Source of the DNA: Prostheceraeus crozeri | Taxonomy: Eukaryota; Platyhelminthes; Polycladida; Euryleptidae | Length of the DNA: 64,000 bases | Reading direction: 5' to 3' | NCBI GenBank assembly: GCA_907163375.1 | Contig: CAJQUW010003174.1 | Span: 496,001 to 560,000, forward strand | Shown here: piece after piece, positions 1 to 7,025 of the stretch | Layout of the letters: each line of letters opens with the position of its first letter | Position numbering within the stretch: the first letter of the stretch is position 1 | Translations under genes and position numbers: made by a program | Notes under the pieces: generated by a model | Told to the model about the DNA's origin: nothing | Databases searched by the model: none | The model's input: the letters and a program-made list of their open reading frames with translations, nothing else

Positions 1-1013
1 TTTGAAAGCTAAGAGTGAGACAAATTCACTGAAAGAATCGGCTTGTTCCTATCTGTCTTCGTTTAGATGTGAGACGCCATTTAAGATTTTGGGACATTGG
101 CGAAAAACGACAGAGTTAGAATTGGGACGTTTTGGGCTGTAGCTTCAAAACGAAGCATCGGATTGGAAAACGGATTTCAGATTTGGAATCAGCGTGAAAT
201 TCTCTATCTGTATGGTGAGTTTCAAGTCAATCGGCGAGAAAAATTTTCGCTGACTCCCCCCCCCCTCTGGACAGCTCGCTTCGATTTTGGCTTCCAGTGG
301 ACGGATTTTGTCGTGACATAGCTCGTTTGAAAGCTAAGAGTGAGACAAATTCACTGAAAGAATCGGCTTGTTCCTATCTGTCTTCGTTTAGATGTGAGAC
401 GCCATTTAAGATTTTGGGACATTGGCGAAAAACGACAGAGTTAGAATTTGGGACGTTTTGGGCTTTAGCGCCAAAACGAAGGCTCGGATGGGAAAAAGGA
501 TTTCAGATTTGGAATCAGCGTGAAATTCTTTATCTGTATGGTGAGTTTCAAGGCAATCGGCGAGAAAAAATTTTCAACATTTTTCGAAAAAACGACAGAG
601 TTAGAATTTTTGCGATGGCTGCCTACTGTAGAGCCAAAACGAAGCATCGGATGGGAAAACGGAGGCCAGATTCGGATTCAGAGTCAAATTCTACATGGAA
701 ATGGTGTATTTCCAGCTCAATCGGAGAGAAAAAATTTTCGCTGACTCCCCCCCCCTCTGGACAGCTTGCTTCGATTTTGGCTTCCAGTGGACGGATTTTG
801 TCGTGCGATAGCTCGTTTGAAAGCTAAGAGTGAGACAAATTCAGTGAAAGAATCGGCTTGTTCCTATCTGTCTTCGTTTAGATGTGAGACGCCATTTAAG
901 ATTTTGGGACATTGGCGAAAAACGACAGAGTTAGAATTTGGGACGTTTTGGGCTGTAGCTTCAAAACGAAGCATCGGATGGGAAAACGGAGGCCAGATTT
1001 GGAATCAGCTTGA
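1..1013 (+). repeat. Left terminal inverted repeat: tandem array (truncated)
   Basis: Tandem copies of a repeat marked by TTTGAAAGCTAAGAG at 1, 326 and 816, i.e. spacings of 325 and 490 bases. The long unit contains an extra ~165-base segment with the GCGATGGCTGCCTACTGTAG stretch. Each unit carries a C8-10 run followed by TCTGGACAGCT. The same units occur in reverse complement at 20947-23950. The array stops near 1013, just before the CCAAT/TATA promoter. Open frames across it are by-products of the repeat. Confidence 0.9.
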
Positions 1014-1022
1014 TGTTATTGT

Positions 1023-1070
1023 CCAATGAGGATCATCATCCAATGAGAATCAAGCATTTCTTTATAAATA
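1023..1070 (+). promoter_or_regulatory. Left early promoter: two CCAAT boxes and TATA box
   Basis: CCAATGAG occurs twice, at 1023 and 1040, followed by TATAAATA at 1063-1070. The gaps are 12 bases between the CCAAT boxes and 18 bases from the second to the TATA box. The same gaps occur on the minus strand at 17375-17328, in front of the polymerase gene. Transcription should start near 1090-1100 and run into the ATG at 1169. It lies immediately inside the terminal repeat. Confidence 0.75.
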
Positions 1071-1168
1071 GCGAGCCTTCCACAGTGAGAATCATTCCAT
1101 CGTTGAATCACACGAGTGACGGACGCACATTTTCTCTCTCTAGTTCCCTGTTCTATTATCCAACTAAA

Positions 1169-1944
1169 ATGGTAAGTCGCTACTTTCCTCCCTCTCCTCC
1201 CTTGAACGTAAACTTAATACAATCTTTTTTCATTTTCAGGCATCTACTCCATCTGCTGCACTAGTAGGACAAAATGGCGGTCAAACGTTACAAGGTTCGC
1301 TACGGTCAGATCATCTACAACTGAGGCCAGTGGAAGAAACAACCAAGGTACATAATCCTACACCGCTACAGCGTAAATTTAAACAAGTCTTGCGTTATGA
1401 CGATCATAGCGTAGTACTCCAAACGGGAATGCTCCCTTCCACGGATGTCAAGATAATGCGCAATCAGTATGGGGACTACATACTGATCCCCGTGAGTCCG
1501 TACATTCGCCACCAACTTGATATTATTGAGGAGTATGTGACATTAAATATGGACATTCCTACTCCTCTTGCTCAAGAGTGGAAGGCGAGAGATGACAAGG
1601 ATACTCCCTATAGAAAGATTTGGGATGGTAATCACATTTGCCTACCGGTATCACATTGGTGTACTTACTATAAGAAGGAGGGAGATCATTCAATACCCAT
1701 CAGATGTGATGAGCTCGGAGAAGGTACTTGGGATATCCTTTTCAAAGTGAATGGGCTATATTATGGTCGACACAAGGATAATAAAATAGCCTCTCTCTCC
1801 ATGCATATGGAATCCATCCTATATATTCCAAAACCACCCAACGTGGACGACATAATTGATCAAATCCTTAACAGCAGTGGTACGAAGCGCAAGTCGGAGA
1901 AGAATGCTACATCAAAACGCAAATCAAAGAAGGAGAATTACTAG
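1169..1944 (+). CDS. Conserved unknown Polinton protein, spliced at its first codon
   Basis: Predicted exons are 1169-1171 (only the ATG) and 1240-1944, separated by a 68-base intron with GTAAGT donor at 1172 and TTTTCAG acceptor ending at 1239. Exon 2 is open from 1240 with no upstream ATG in frame, which is why the spliced start is chosen; the product would be about 235 residues. The body is beta-rich, with a well-marked segment around GEGTWDILFKVNGLYYG and then ASLSMHMESILYIP, and a Lys/Ser-rich basic tail suited to nuclear entry or nucleic-acid binding. I recall similar proteins beside exonuclease genes in other Polintons but know no proven function; an ssDNA-binding role is only a guess. 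It is the first gene behind the left early promoter. Confidence 0.72.
1172..1239 (+). other. Intron directly after the start codon (left early transcript)
   Basis: ATG|GTAAGT at 1169-1177 and a pyrimidine-rich TTTTTTCATTTTCAG|GCATCT acceptor ending at 1239. The downstream frame continues without stops. A second acceptor with the same style, CGTTTTAG|GCTTCT, ends at 2137 in front of the exonuclease frame, so this one-codon first exon could also be joined to that gene. Confidence 0.7.
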
Positions 1945-1978
1945 TCCTTTCCTAACTCTACCCTATGACAATTCGCTT

Positions 1979-2104
1979 ATGTGCTTTGAGTGTCGTAGAC
2001 GTGGTCTTATTAGATACATTTTACTTCTTCGTTGCCATCATATCATTTGTGTATTTTGTCGTGAAAAGCATCGATGTAATTCTTCATTTTGTAATATGTT
2101 ATAG
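1979..2104 (+). CDS. Small Cys/His-rich RING-like protein
   Basis: ORF of 41 codons starting at the ATG at 1979. It contains a CxxC pair near the start (CFEC), then CHH-x2-C-x2-C (CHHIICVFC) and two further Cys, the spacing of a compact RING or RING-like zinc site. Possible role as a ubiquitin ligase or an adaptor. It sits 34 bases after the preceding gene and before the exonuclease gene. It lacks its own obvious promoter and may be a degraded or partial gene; the cysteine pattern is the only support. Confidence 0.4.
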   Translation: MCFECRRRGLIRYILLLRCHHIICVFCREKHRCNSSFCNML

Positions 2105-2137
2105 AACGCTTTCTTAGATGTGTAATTTCCGTTTTAG

Positions 2138-2686
2138 GCTTCTATCATCATTTTTATGGATTGTGAGGGTGAACCTGTACAGGAGCTCAGTGCTATTGCT
2201 ATGAACAATTGGACATATCAGATTGTTAGTGTCTATCATCAACATGCCAACTGCGATCCCAATGTTGATCAATGGGCGAGAAAACACATTCATGGACTTA
2301 ATCTGAAATATTTGCAAGACTATGGCTTTTCTTGTGAGAGTGCTCTTCTTATTGACTTTAAACGATGGTTAGCTGCTTTCAATGTTATACGCATCTTTTG
2401 TAATAATCCTGGTAAGGAGAGGAAAGTATTTCCCAATCTAATCATTGATGATATTTTGCTCCCGCCTTGGGATAGTAGAGTGAATCAACATTATCATGAA
2501 GTCACGAAACGTTTTAAGGATTTGTGTGTTCCTATTTTGTCTGTTCGTTGTAGTAGCTACGTTCATAACCAATGCTTCTTTCCTCCTTACCTCAACACTG
2601 CCAAAGTCCTGTATGGTTATCATTGCTCGCTGTATGATAGTTATCAGCTGTATCTATTTTATCTCTTTCAAACCATTGATTTATAA
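2138..2686 (+). CDS. DEDD-type exonuclease-like protein
   Basis: Open frame with an N-terminal MDCEGE (acidic D-x-E of an Exo I-like motif), a mid-protein HIHGLN segment, an NNPGKE segment that could hold a second acidic-motif region, and a C-terminal HCSLYDSYQLYLF stretch providing the H...D pair expected of a DEDDh 3'-5' exonuclease. About 176 residues if started at the ATG at 2156. A splice acceptor TTTTAG|GCTTCT ends at 2137 and the frame is open from 2138, so the natural start may be the one-codon exon at 1169-1171. AATAAA follows at 2710. A nuclease of this type would fit proofreading or end-processing during element replication. Family assignment is from motif layout only. Confidence 0.6.
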   Translation, partial: ASIIIFMDCEGEPVQELSAIAMNNWTYQIVSVYHQHANCDPNVDQWARKHIHGLNLKYLQDYGFSCESALLIDFKRWLAAFNVIRIFCNNPGKERKVFPNLIIDDILLPPWDSRVNQHYHEVTKRFKDLCVPILSVRCSSYVHNQCFFPPYLNTAKVLYGYHCSLYDSYQLYLFYLFQTIDL

Positions 2687-2709
2687 TGCATGCTTGTTAC
2701 CGTTATTCA

Positions 2710-2715
2710 ATAAAT
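2710..2715 (+). terminator. Poly(A) signal AATAAA
   Basis: AATAAA 23 bases after the stop codon of the exonuclease-like gene; probable 3' end of the left early transcript. Confidence 0.5.
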
Positions 2716-2773
2716 GTTACTATGAGAAGAGTTGTTGTTTTCATGCAATGGATGGGTTAGATAAAGGGCGATC

Positions 2774-3186
2774 ATGTCTTTCTCAAACGACTGCGGAACA
2801 TTACGTTTTCATAGGCAAAGTTTAAAAGGAGCTGTTCAAGATTATGTGATAAAATTTTCATAAAGATGAGACCGACATCGAAGCAGTGGTCGATGATGCT
2901 AGCACTCTATTTCTAGAGTTAATGAATACATTCTCTGATAGCATTATCATGGCGCGATTAGTTGCGAAAATTAAGTTTAGTCATTTTGGAAAGGAAGAGG
3001 TGGAAAGTCGCTCTTTCCATTTTGCTTCTTATTCAATGGAAGTGGTAGATCACCCCCAAGAATTTTTTTAAAAGACATATGATAAAAATTGCTGAACGTC
3101 TTAACGCATTTAACCATCATGGTAGCAGTCTAGTGATTGAAGCGATTTCAGATATTCACATTCAACTTTCCATAAAGAAAAATTGA
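2774..3186 (+). pseudogene. Conserved small protein with two frame changes
   Basis: One gene spread over three frames: from the ATG at 2774 to about 2858, then about 2859-3068, then to the TGA at 3184-3186. The breaks fall in a run of four T (2855-2858) and a run of seven T (3063-3069), so either slippage mutations or assembly errors explain them. The last part has the pattern FNHHGSSLVIEAISDIHI, which resembles a segment of the polymerase N-terminal region of this same element (FNQRDSALIF..). An imperfect ATGCAAT at 2743 lies 31 bases upstream of the start, the spacing seen for the ATGCAAA motif elsewhere. Function unknown. Confidence 0.5.
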
Positions 3187-3188
3187 AA

Positions 3189-3512
3189 ATGCAGTGGTAC
3201 TTGATTGTAGCACAACTGGTTTTCGAGCTATGTCTGCTCACTCTCGAAGTATATTCCTTCTGTACATGCGTCTATTATTTAGAAAAGGCTAGCAAATTCA
3301 TATCTTCAAAAAGACTTGCTATAGACATCAGTAACGGTGAAACTATGTGTTGCGATGTATGTAAGCGAAAGGATGGAAATGAAAAGCGCATCTTCAAGAG
3401 ATGTAAGCATGCTTTTTGTCAACGCTGTTTCATACGTAATTGCATTCAACTTTGCCAATGTAACCACTGTGACATTGCTCATTTCGAGTGTCACTTATGT
3501 CGCAATAGTTAG
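3189..3512 (+). CDS. RING-finger protein with hydrophobic N-terminus
   Basis: ORF of about 107 residues from the ATG at 3189. The first ~45 residues are strongly hydrophobic (possible membrane anchor); residues ~53-105 form a RING pattern: CDVC, then CKHAFCQRC, then CQCNHC and CHLC. RING proteins are usually E3 ubiquitin ligases; in a virus-like element this would fit modulation of host proteins. It follows directly on the broken small gene and precedes the morphogenesis block. The hydrophobic part could also be read-through of a decayed region, so the true start is uncertain. Confidence 0.6.
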   Translation: MQWYLIVAQLVFELCLLTLEVYSFCTCVYYLEKASKFISSKRLAIDISNGETMCCDVCKRKDGNEKRIFKRCKHAFCQRCFIRNCIQLCQCNHCDIAHFECHLCRNS

Positions 3513-3517
3513 TACCT

Positions 3518-3525
3518 ATGCAAAT
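3518..3525 (+). promoter_or_regulatory. ATGCAAAT motif upstream of the first basic protein gene
   Basis: ATGCAAAT, the classical octamer bound by POU-domain factors, 46 bases before the ATG at 3564. One of six copies placed 29-46 bases upstream of genes in this element. Confidence 0.5.
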
Positions 3526-3563
3526 GTGGTAAAGATAGGTTTTAGCAAAGACTAACACGGAAA

Positions 3564-3920
3564 ATGGCGAAACGTAAAATGACGAAACGTAAAAGTCAAA
3601 AGTTTTCTTCAGCCATTCAAGCTCTCCGACGAATGAAAGCAAATCAGCGATACAATGCTATACGACATGCTAACGATAAATTCATTTGTGAAATTATTTC
3701 TCATGTGAGGAAGTTGAGGACGAAGAAATTAGCGCCAAAACAACGAAAGTTACTTAAGCGATATGCTACGAAATTGCGTTTCATCTCCAATCCTAAAGTC
3801 GCCCTTCAAAGAAAGAGGAAAACTCTAACACAAAAGGGCGGTTTCCTTTCAGCAATACTTCCAATGATAGCTCCTGCCGTGGGCAACCTATTGGGAAATA
3901 TCTTTGGCTCTAAGCGTTAA
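3564..3920 (+). CDS. Small basic structural protein with Q-K-G-G motif
   Basis: 118 residues, very rich in Lys/Arg (about residues 1-88), ending in a hydrophobic, Gly/Ala/Pro-containing amphipathic segment that begins right after QKGG (GGFLSAILPMIAP..). Proteins with this design recur in Polintons near the ATPase and are likely minor capsid or DNA-condensing core proteins, analogous in layout to small adenoviral core/minor proteins. The Q-K-G-G is a candidate site for the element's adenain-like protease, since the second basic protein (6568-7023) has Q-R-G-G followed by a similar segment. First gene behind its own ATGCAAAT motif. Confidence 0.65.
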   Translation: MAKRKMTKRKSQKFSSAIQALRRMKANQRYNAIRHANDKFICEIISHVRKLRTKKLAPKQRKLLKRYATKLRFISNPKVALQRKRKTLTQKGGFLSAILPMIAPAVGNLLGNIFGSKR

Positions 3921-3922
3921 TT

Positions 3923-3930
3923 ATGCAAAT
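3923..3930 (+). promoter_or_regulatory. ATGCAAAT motif upstream of the ATPase gene
   Basis: ATGCAAAT preceded by T, 29 bases before the ATG at 3952 and only two bases after the stop of the previous gene. Confidence 0.5.
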
Positions 3931-3951
3931 GTTGAGTCTCAAAGTAATAAA

Positions 3952-4569
3952 ATGGATTTCAGACTTCAATGTGATAAAGTTCTGACTGTATCAGGTCCAT
4001 CTCATGCAGGTAAAACTGTTTTCACGCTGAATTTATTGGATAAAAGAAGGGAGTTGTTTAAGGAACCTATCAATCGAGTGATTTGGTGTTATGGTATTTA
4101 TCAACCGTCGCTGTTTCAGGAATTGCAAAGTCGCAACTTTATTCGACATGAAGGAATTATTCCAGTGGATAAACTTCAGTCTAATGATGTTGTTGTATTG
4201 GATGATTTATTAAAAGAAAGTAAGAATTCAAAAGATGTTACAGATATGTTCACTCGCGCAGCACACCATAAAAGGTGTTTTATCATCTATATTACACAAA
4301 ATTTGTTTCCTGATGGAAAAGAAGCTCGTACACGAAACCTGAATACACACTATTATGCTATTTTCAAGAATCCGCGAGATAAAAGTCAATTTGAAATTTT
4401 AGCGCGACAAGTTGCACCCAGAGGATCAAAAGCCTTAATTGAAATTTTTCAAGCAGCTACTGAAAAACCATACGGTTACTTATTCATTGACTTTACGCAA
4501 GAGTGTCCGGAAGAATTTAGATTTCGAAGTGATATTTTGAAAACTCCCATGATTATCTACAAACTATGA
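3952..4569 (+). CDS. FtsK/HerA-type DNA-packaging ATPase
   Basis: 205 residues from the ATG at 3952, the first ATG in this frame. Walker A GPSHAGKT at residues 15-22, Walker B VVVLDD at 80-85, and a YITQN segment at 113-117 where this family has its sensor/arginine-finger region. Length and motif spacing match the A32-like packaging ATPases of Polintons and related double-jelly-roll viruses, which pump DNA into the capsid. Its stop overlaps the next start (ATGA at 4566-4569). Frame intact, all ATP-binding residues present. Confidence 0.9.
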   Translation: MDFRLQCDKVLTVSGPSHAGKTVFTLNLLDKRRELFKEPINRVIWCYGIYQPSLFQELQSRNFIRHEGIIPVDKLQSNDVVVLDDLLKESKNSKDVTDMFTRAAHHKRCFIIYITQNLFPDGKEARTRNLNTHYYAIFKNPRDKSQFEILARQVAPRGSKALIEIFQAATEKPYGYLFIDFTQECPEEFRFRSDILKTPMIIYKL

Positions 4570-5258
4570 GTTCTTATTCTCGCATGATTGTTATTCCTCA
4601 GGATGAATATGTACAATTGACTGCCATGCAGCAAGTAAAGCAACCTCTTGCAAATCAAATGTATAGGAAAGAAATAGATTATCAGCAAAATGTTCACATC
4701 AAAGATCCACATCGTGCTGTATTATTACAATCGGAAACTGTTGAGCAATTGAAAAACTTGAAGAATAAGATGCGTGACTCTGTATCGACTGCTACACCTT
4801 TAGCATCTCGCGCACATGCCATATCTCTTTTCAACAGTATTGAACCCCATCTCAATGTAAATGATAGAGGAGAAATCATTACAGATGAAAATAAAGTGAT
4901 TGATGCTTCACGTTATGAAGACTTGATTCAGTATGCGACACGTAGAAAGCGCCGTCAGGGCTATGTTCCACCTGGTTGGTCATACTTTCTTAAACTATTG
5001 AAAAAGCATAATGTGCCAAAATTTGCTTTAAATAATGAGACATTGAAAGAACTTGATTCAACAGTGGCTACTACTCCAATGCTTCAGGCGATGAAAATGC
5101 CAACAAATTGGTTTAAGACGTCACCTGCTACATCCCCTCCCACACTCACTAAGCAAACAAGAGGAAGAACTCGACGTAGATCTACATCGCCACTAAAACT
5201 GGTAAAAGGAAAACGTAAAACAGCTCCTCCTAGGAAATACATGTTCTCAGACTATTAA
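4566..5258 (+). CDS. Conserved Polinton protein of unknown function
   Basis: 230 residues, starting inside the ATPase stop (ATGA overlap), so probably made by reinitiation from the same mRNA. N-terminus begins with a short MIVIPQDEY stretch, then a helical, charged middle; around residues 118-160 is a conserved-looking block (DLIQYATRRKRRQG..PPGW) and the C-terminus is Arg/Lys/Ser/Pro-rich. I recognise the arrangement as typical of Polintons between ATPase and integrase or capsid genes but know no function. A nuclear or particle-associated DNA-binding role is possible because of the basic tail. Confidence 0.6.
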   Translation: MSSYSRMIVIPQDEYVQLTAMQQVKQPLANQMYRKEIDYQQNVHIKDPHRAVLLQSETVEQLKNLKNKMRDSVSTATPLASRAHAISLFNSIEPHLNVNDRGEIITDENKVIDASRYEDLIQYATRRKRRQGYVPPGWSYFLKLLKKHNVPKFALNNETLKELDSTVATTPMLQAMKMPTNWFKTSPATSPPTLTKQTRGRTRRRSTSPLKLVKGKRKTAPPRKYMFSDY

Positions 5259-5259
5259 T

Positions 5260-5475
5260 ATGAAGCAGATGTGTTGCTTGCCATGTAATGAGCCGCCAGA
5301 GGTGAATGTCGTTGTCACTTGCACTTGCTGCGCCAGCTCTCATAATGAAACCCCTAAGCAATGTGAACACGATCGCAAAACCGCTAAAGCTAAATGCTGC
5401 AGTTGTTGTAAATGTAGAAAGGCAAGAAAACAAAAAGATGAGAAGGAGGAAAAAGAGTCAGCCGTCATCGACTGA
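5260..5475 (+). CDS. Cysteine-rich small protein overlapping the integrase
   Basis: 71 codons from the ATG at 5260, one base after the previous stop (TAATATG). It has about a dozen cysteines in clusters (MCCLPC, CTCCASS, CCSCCKC), then a Lys/Glu-rich tail. The final 38 bases overlap the integrase start proposed at 5438 in another frame. The alternative integrase start at 5306 would give a low-complexity leader of Ala/Leu/Val that looks like a shifted reading of this Cys-rich frame, so I favour the Cys-rich ORF as the real gene here. Metal-binding or disulfide-rich role unknown. Confidence 0.45.
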   Translation: MKQMCCLPCNEPPEVNVVVTCTCCASSHNETPKQCEHDRKTAKAKCCSCCKCRKARKQKDEKEEKESAVID

Positions 5476-6526
5476 ACGTTTGAAGTCAATCTATTATGAT
5501 GTAAAACATCCGGCAGGATTTGCATCTATCAAGAAATTATCAAAAGCGAGTGGTCTTCCACAATCACAAGTGAAACGATGGTTAAAGGGTCAGGCTACCT
5601 ATACACTCCACAAACAAGCGAAAAAGAAGTACCGCACCCGCCATTATATTGTTCATGACATCGATGAACAGTGGCAAGCAGATTTGTGCGATGTTGCCTC
5701 CATTTCAAAACATAACTCGGGCAATAATTTTATTTTAACCGTCATTGATATTTTCTCGCGTTATGCGTGGGCTCAACCTTTAAAAACTAAAGAAGGGAAA
5801 GGAGTAGCAAAAGCATTCCAAACAATTTTTCGAGAAGGTCGCATTCCAAAAAGAATTCAGAGTGATCAAGGAAAAGAGTTTGAAAATCAGCATGTGACAA
5901 GATTATTTGAGAGGCATGACATTGAGTTGTTTAGTGTAAAGAGCGCTTATAAAGCTGCACTCGTTGAACGTTTTAATCGCACATTAAAAAATCGCTTGTG
6001 GCGACATTTTACTGCCAACTTGACACAAAATTGGACAAAGGTTCTACAAGATACACTCCATGCCTACAATCACTCTATCCATCGTTCTATTGGACTCAGA
6101 CCAGTAGATGTAAATGCTGACAATGTAGATAAAGTGCGCGAATCATTCCAACGTAAACGCACTCATGTGAAAAGTGATGTGAAAATTGGCGATAAAGTTC
6201 GTATCTCAAAAGTGAAAAGTGTTTTTGCTAAAGGGTACCTCCCGAATTGGACAGAGGAGGTATTTACAGTATCAAGGATTAATCAAAAAGACTCTCCGAC
6301 CACCTACAAGTTGAAAGATTACGATAATGAAGAAATTGAGGGTAGCTTTTACCGCGATGAGATTGAGGTAGTCACTGAAAGTGAAACATATTTGGTAGAG
6401 AAAATCATTCGATGTAAAAAACGGCAAGGTGAAGAATGGTGTCTTGTTAAATGGACTGGTTATCCTTCAAGTATGAACTCTTGGATGCGTCGTGCCGACA
6501 TCTTTCATCTAAGTGATCGACAGTGA
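5438..6526 (+). CDS. Retrovirus-type (rve) integrase with C-terminal chromodomain
   Basis: Integrates the element DNA into the host chromosome. From the ATG at 5438 the protein is 362 residues. The catalytic core carries D82 (QADLCD), D143 (SDQGKEFEN) and E177 (LVERFNRTLK), the DDE triad with the expected ~33-residue D-E spacing. An SH3-like segment with GDKVRIS follows near 251-257, and residues ~315-358 form a chromodomain (YLVEKIIRCKKRQGEEWCLV), suggesting targeting to modified histones. A start at 5306 is possible but would add an unlikely leader. Frame intact. It closes the ATPase-headed gene cluster. Confidence 0.93.
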   Translation: MRRRKKSQPSSTERLKSIYYDVKHPAGFASIKKLSKASGLPQSQVKRWLKGQATYTLHKQAKKKYRTRHYIVHDIDEQWQADLCDVASISKHNSGNNFILTVIDIFSRYAWAQPLKTKEGKGVAKAFQTIFREGRIPKRIQSDQGKEFENQHVTRLFERHDIELFSVKSAYKAALVERFNRTLKNRLWRHFTANLTQNWTKVLQDTLHAYNHSIHRSIGLRPVDVNADNVDKVRESFQRKRTHVKSDVKIGDKVRISKVKSVFAKGYLPNWTEEVFTVSRINQKDSPTTYKLKDYDNEEIEGSFYRDEIEVVTESETYLVEKIIRCKKRQGEEWCLVKWTGYPSSMNSWMRRADIFHLSDRQ

Positions 6527-6529
6527 TTC

Positions 6530-6537
6530 ATGCAAAG
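6530..6537 (+). promoter_or_regulatory. ATGCAAAG motif upstream of the capsid cluster
   Basis: ATGCAAAG 38 bases before the ATG at 6568, heading the basic protein, capsid and protease genes. The short gap also contains AACTAAC and TTTAG, which could serve as a branch point and acceptor, so a spliced leader is not excluded. Confidence 0.5.
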
Positions 6538-6567
6538 TTGTAACTAACAATGTTTAGGGTTTGAGCT

Positions 6568-7023
6568 ATGAATCCAACTGCCTCATTTTATTCACGACCC
6601 TCCTATGTAAGTGGCGGAGGACAAATTTACATCGGTGCTCGCCGCCAACGTGGAGGTAGCATACTTGGTGCACTGAAATCTGTTGTAGCACCTCTCATAT
6701 CCAATGTCGGTAGATCTTTAAAACGAAATGTTTTAAGTAATGCCGTTGGCTTTGCTGGTGATGTTGCTAGTGATCTTTCCAGAGGTAGAAGTTTTAAGAG
6801 CAGTTTGTTGAATCGTGGGAAGGAACGCGGTTTAAAAACATTGAAGCAGACCATTGCTGGTGTTACTCAAGGAAAGAAATCACCTAAACGAATGAATAAA
6901 GGAAGGAGGAAACATCGCGGAGCTGGTAAGGTGCGATCTTCAGTCAAAAGGCATTCACGCAAACGTCGCAGAGGCTCTAATCATTCATCAGGCGCTAAAC
7001 GACGACGCTGCTATAACTTCTAA
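6568..7023 (+). CDS. Second basic minor structural protein with Q-R-G-G motif
   Basis: 151 residues. N-terminal region rich in Gly/Ser/Tyr, then RQRGG followed by an amphipathic helix-like stretch (SILGALKSVVAPLIS), a Lys/Ser/Gly middle, and a strongly Arg/Lys/His-rich C-terminus. The QRGG-plus-amphipathic-segment design parallels the 3564-3920 protein (positional matches at A, AP and N). By analogy with adenovirus minor proteins processed by adenain, it may be cleaved at the Gly-Gly and either condense DNA or disrupt membranes; this is inference. Two bases separate its stop from the capsid gene start. Confidence 0.65.
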   Translation: MNPTASFYSRPSYVSGGGQIYIGARRQRGGSILGALKSVVAPLISNVGRSLKRNVLSNAVGFAGDVASDLSRGRSFKSSLLNRGKERGLKTLKQTIAGVTQGKKSPKRMNKGRRKHRGAGKVRSSVKRHSRKRRRGSNHSSGAKRRRCYNF

Positions 7024-7025
7024 TC

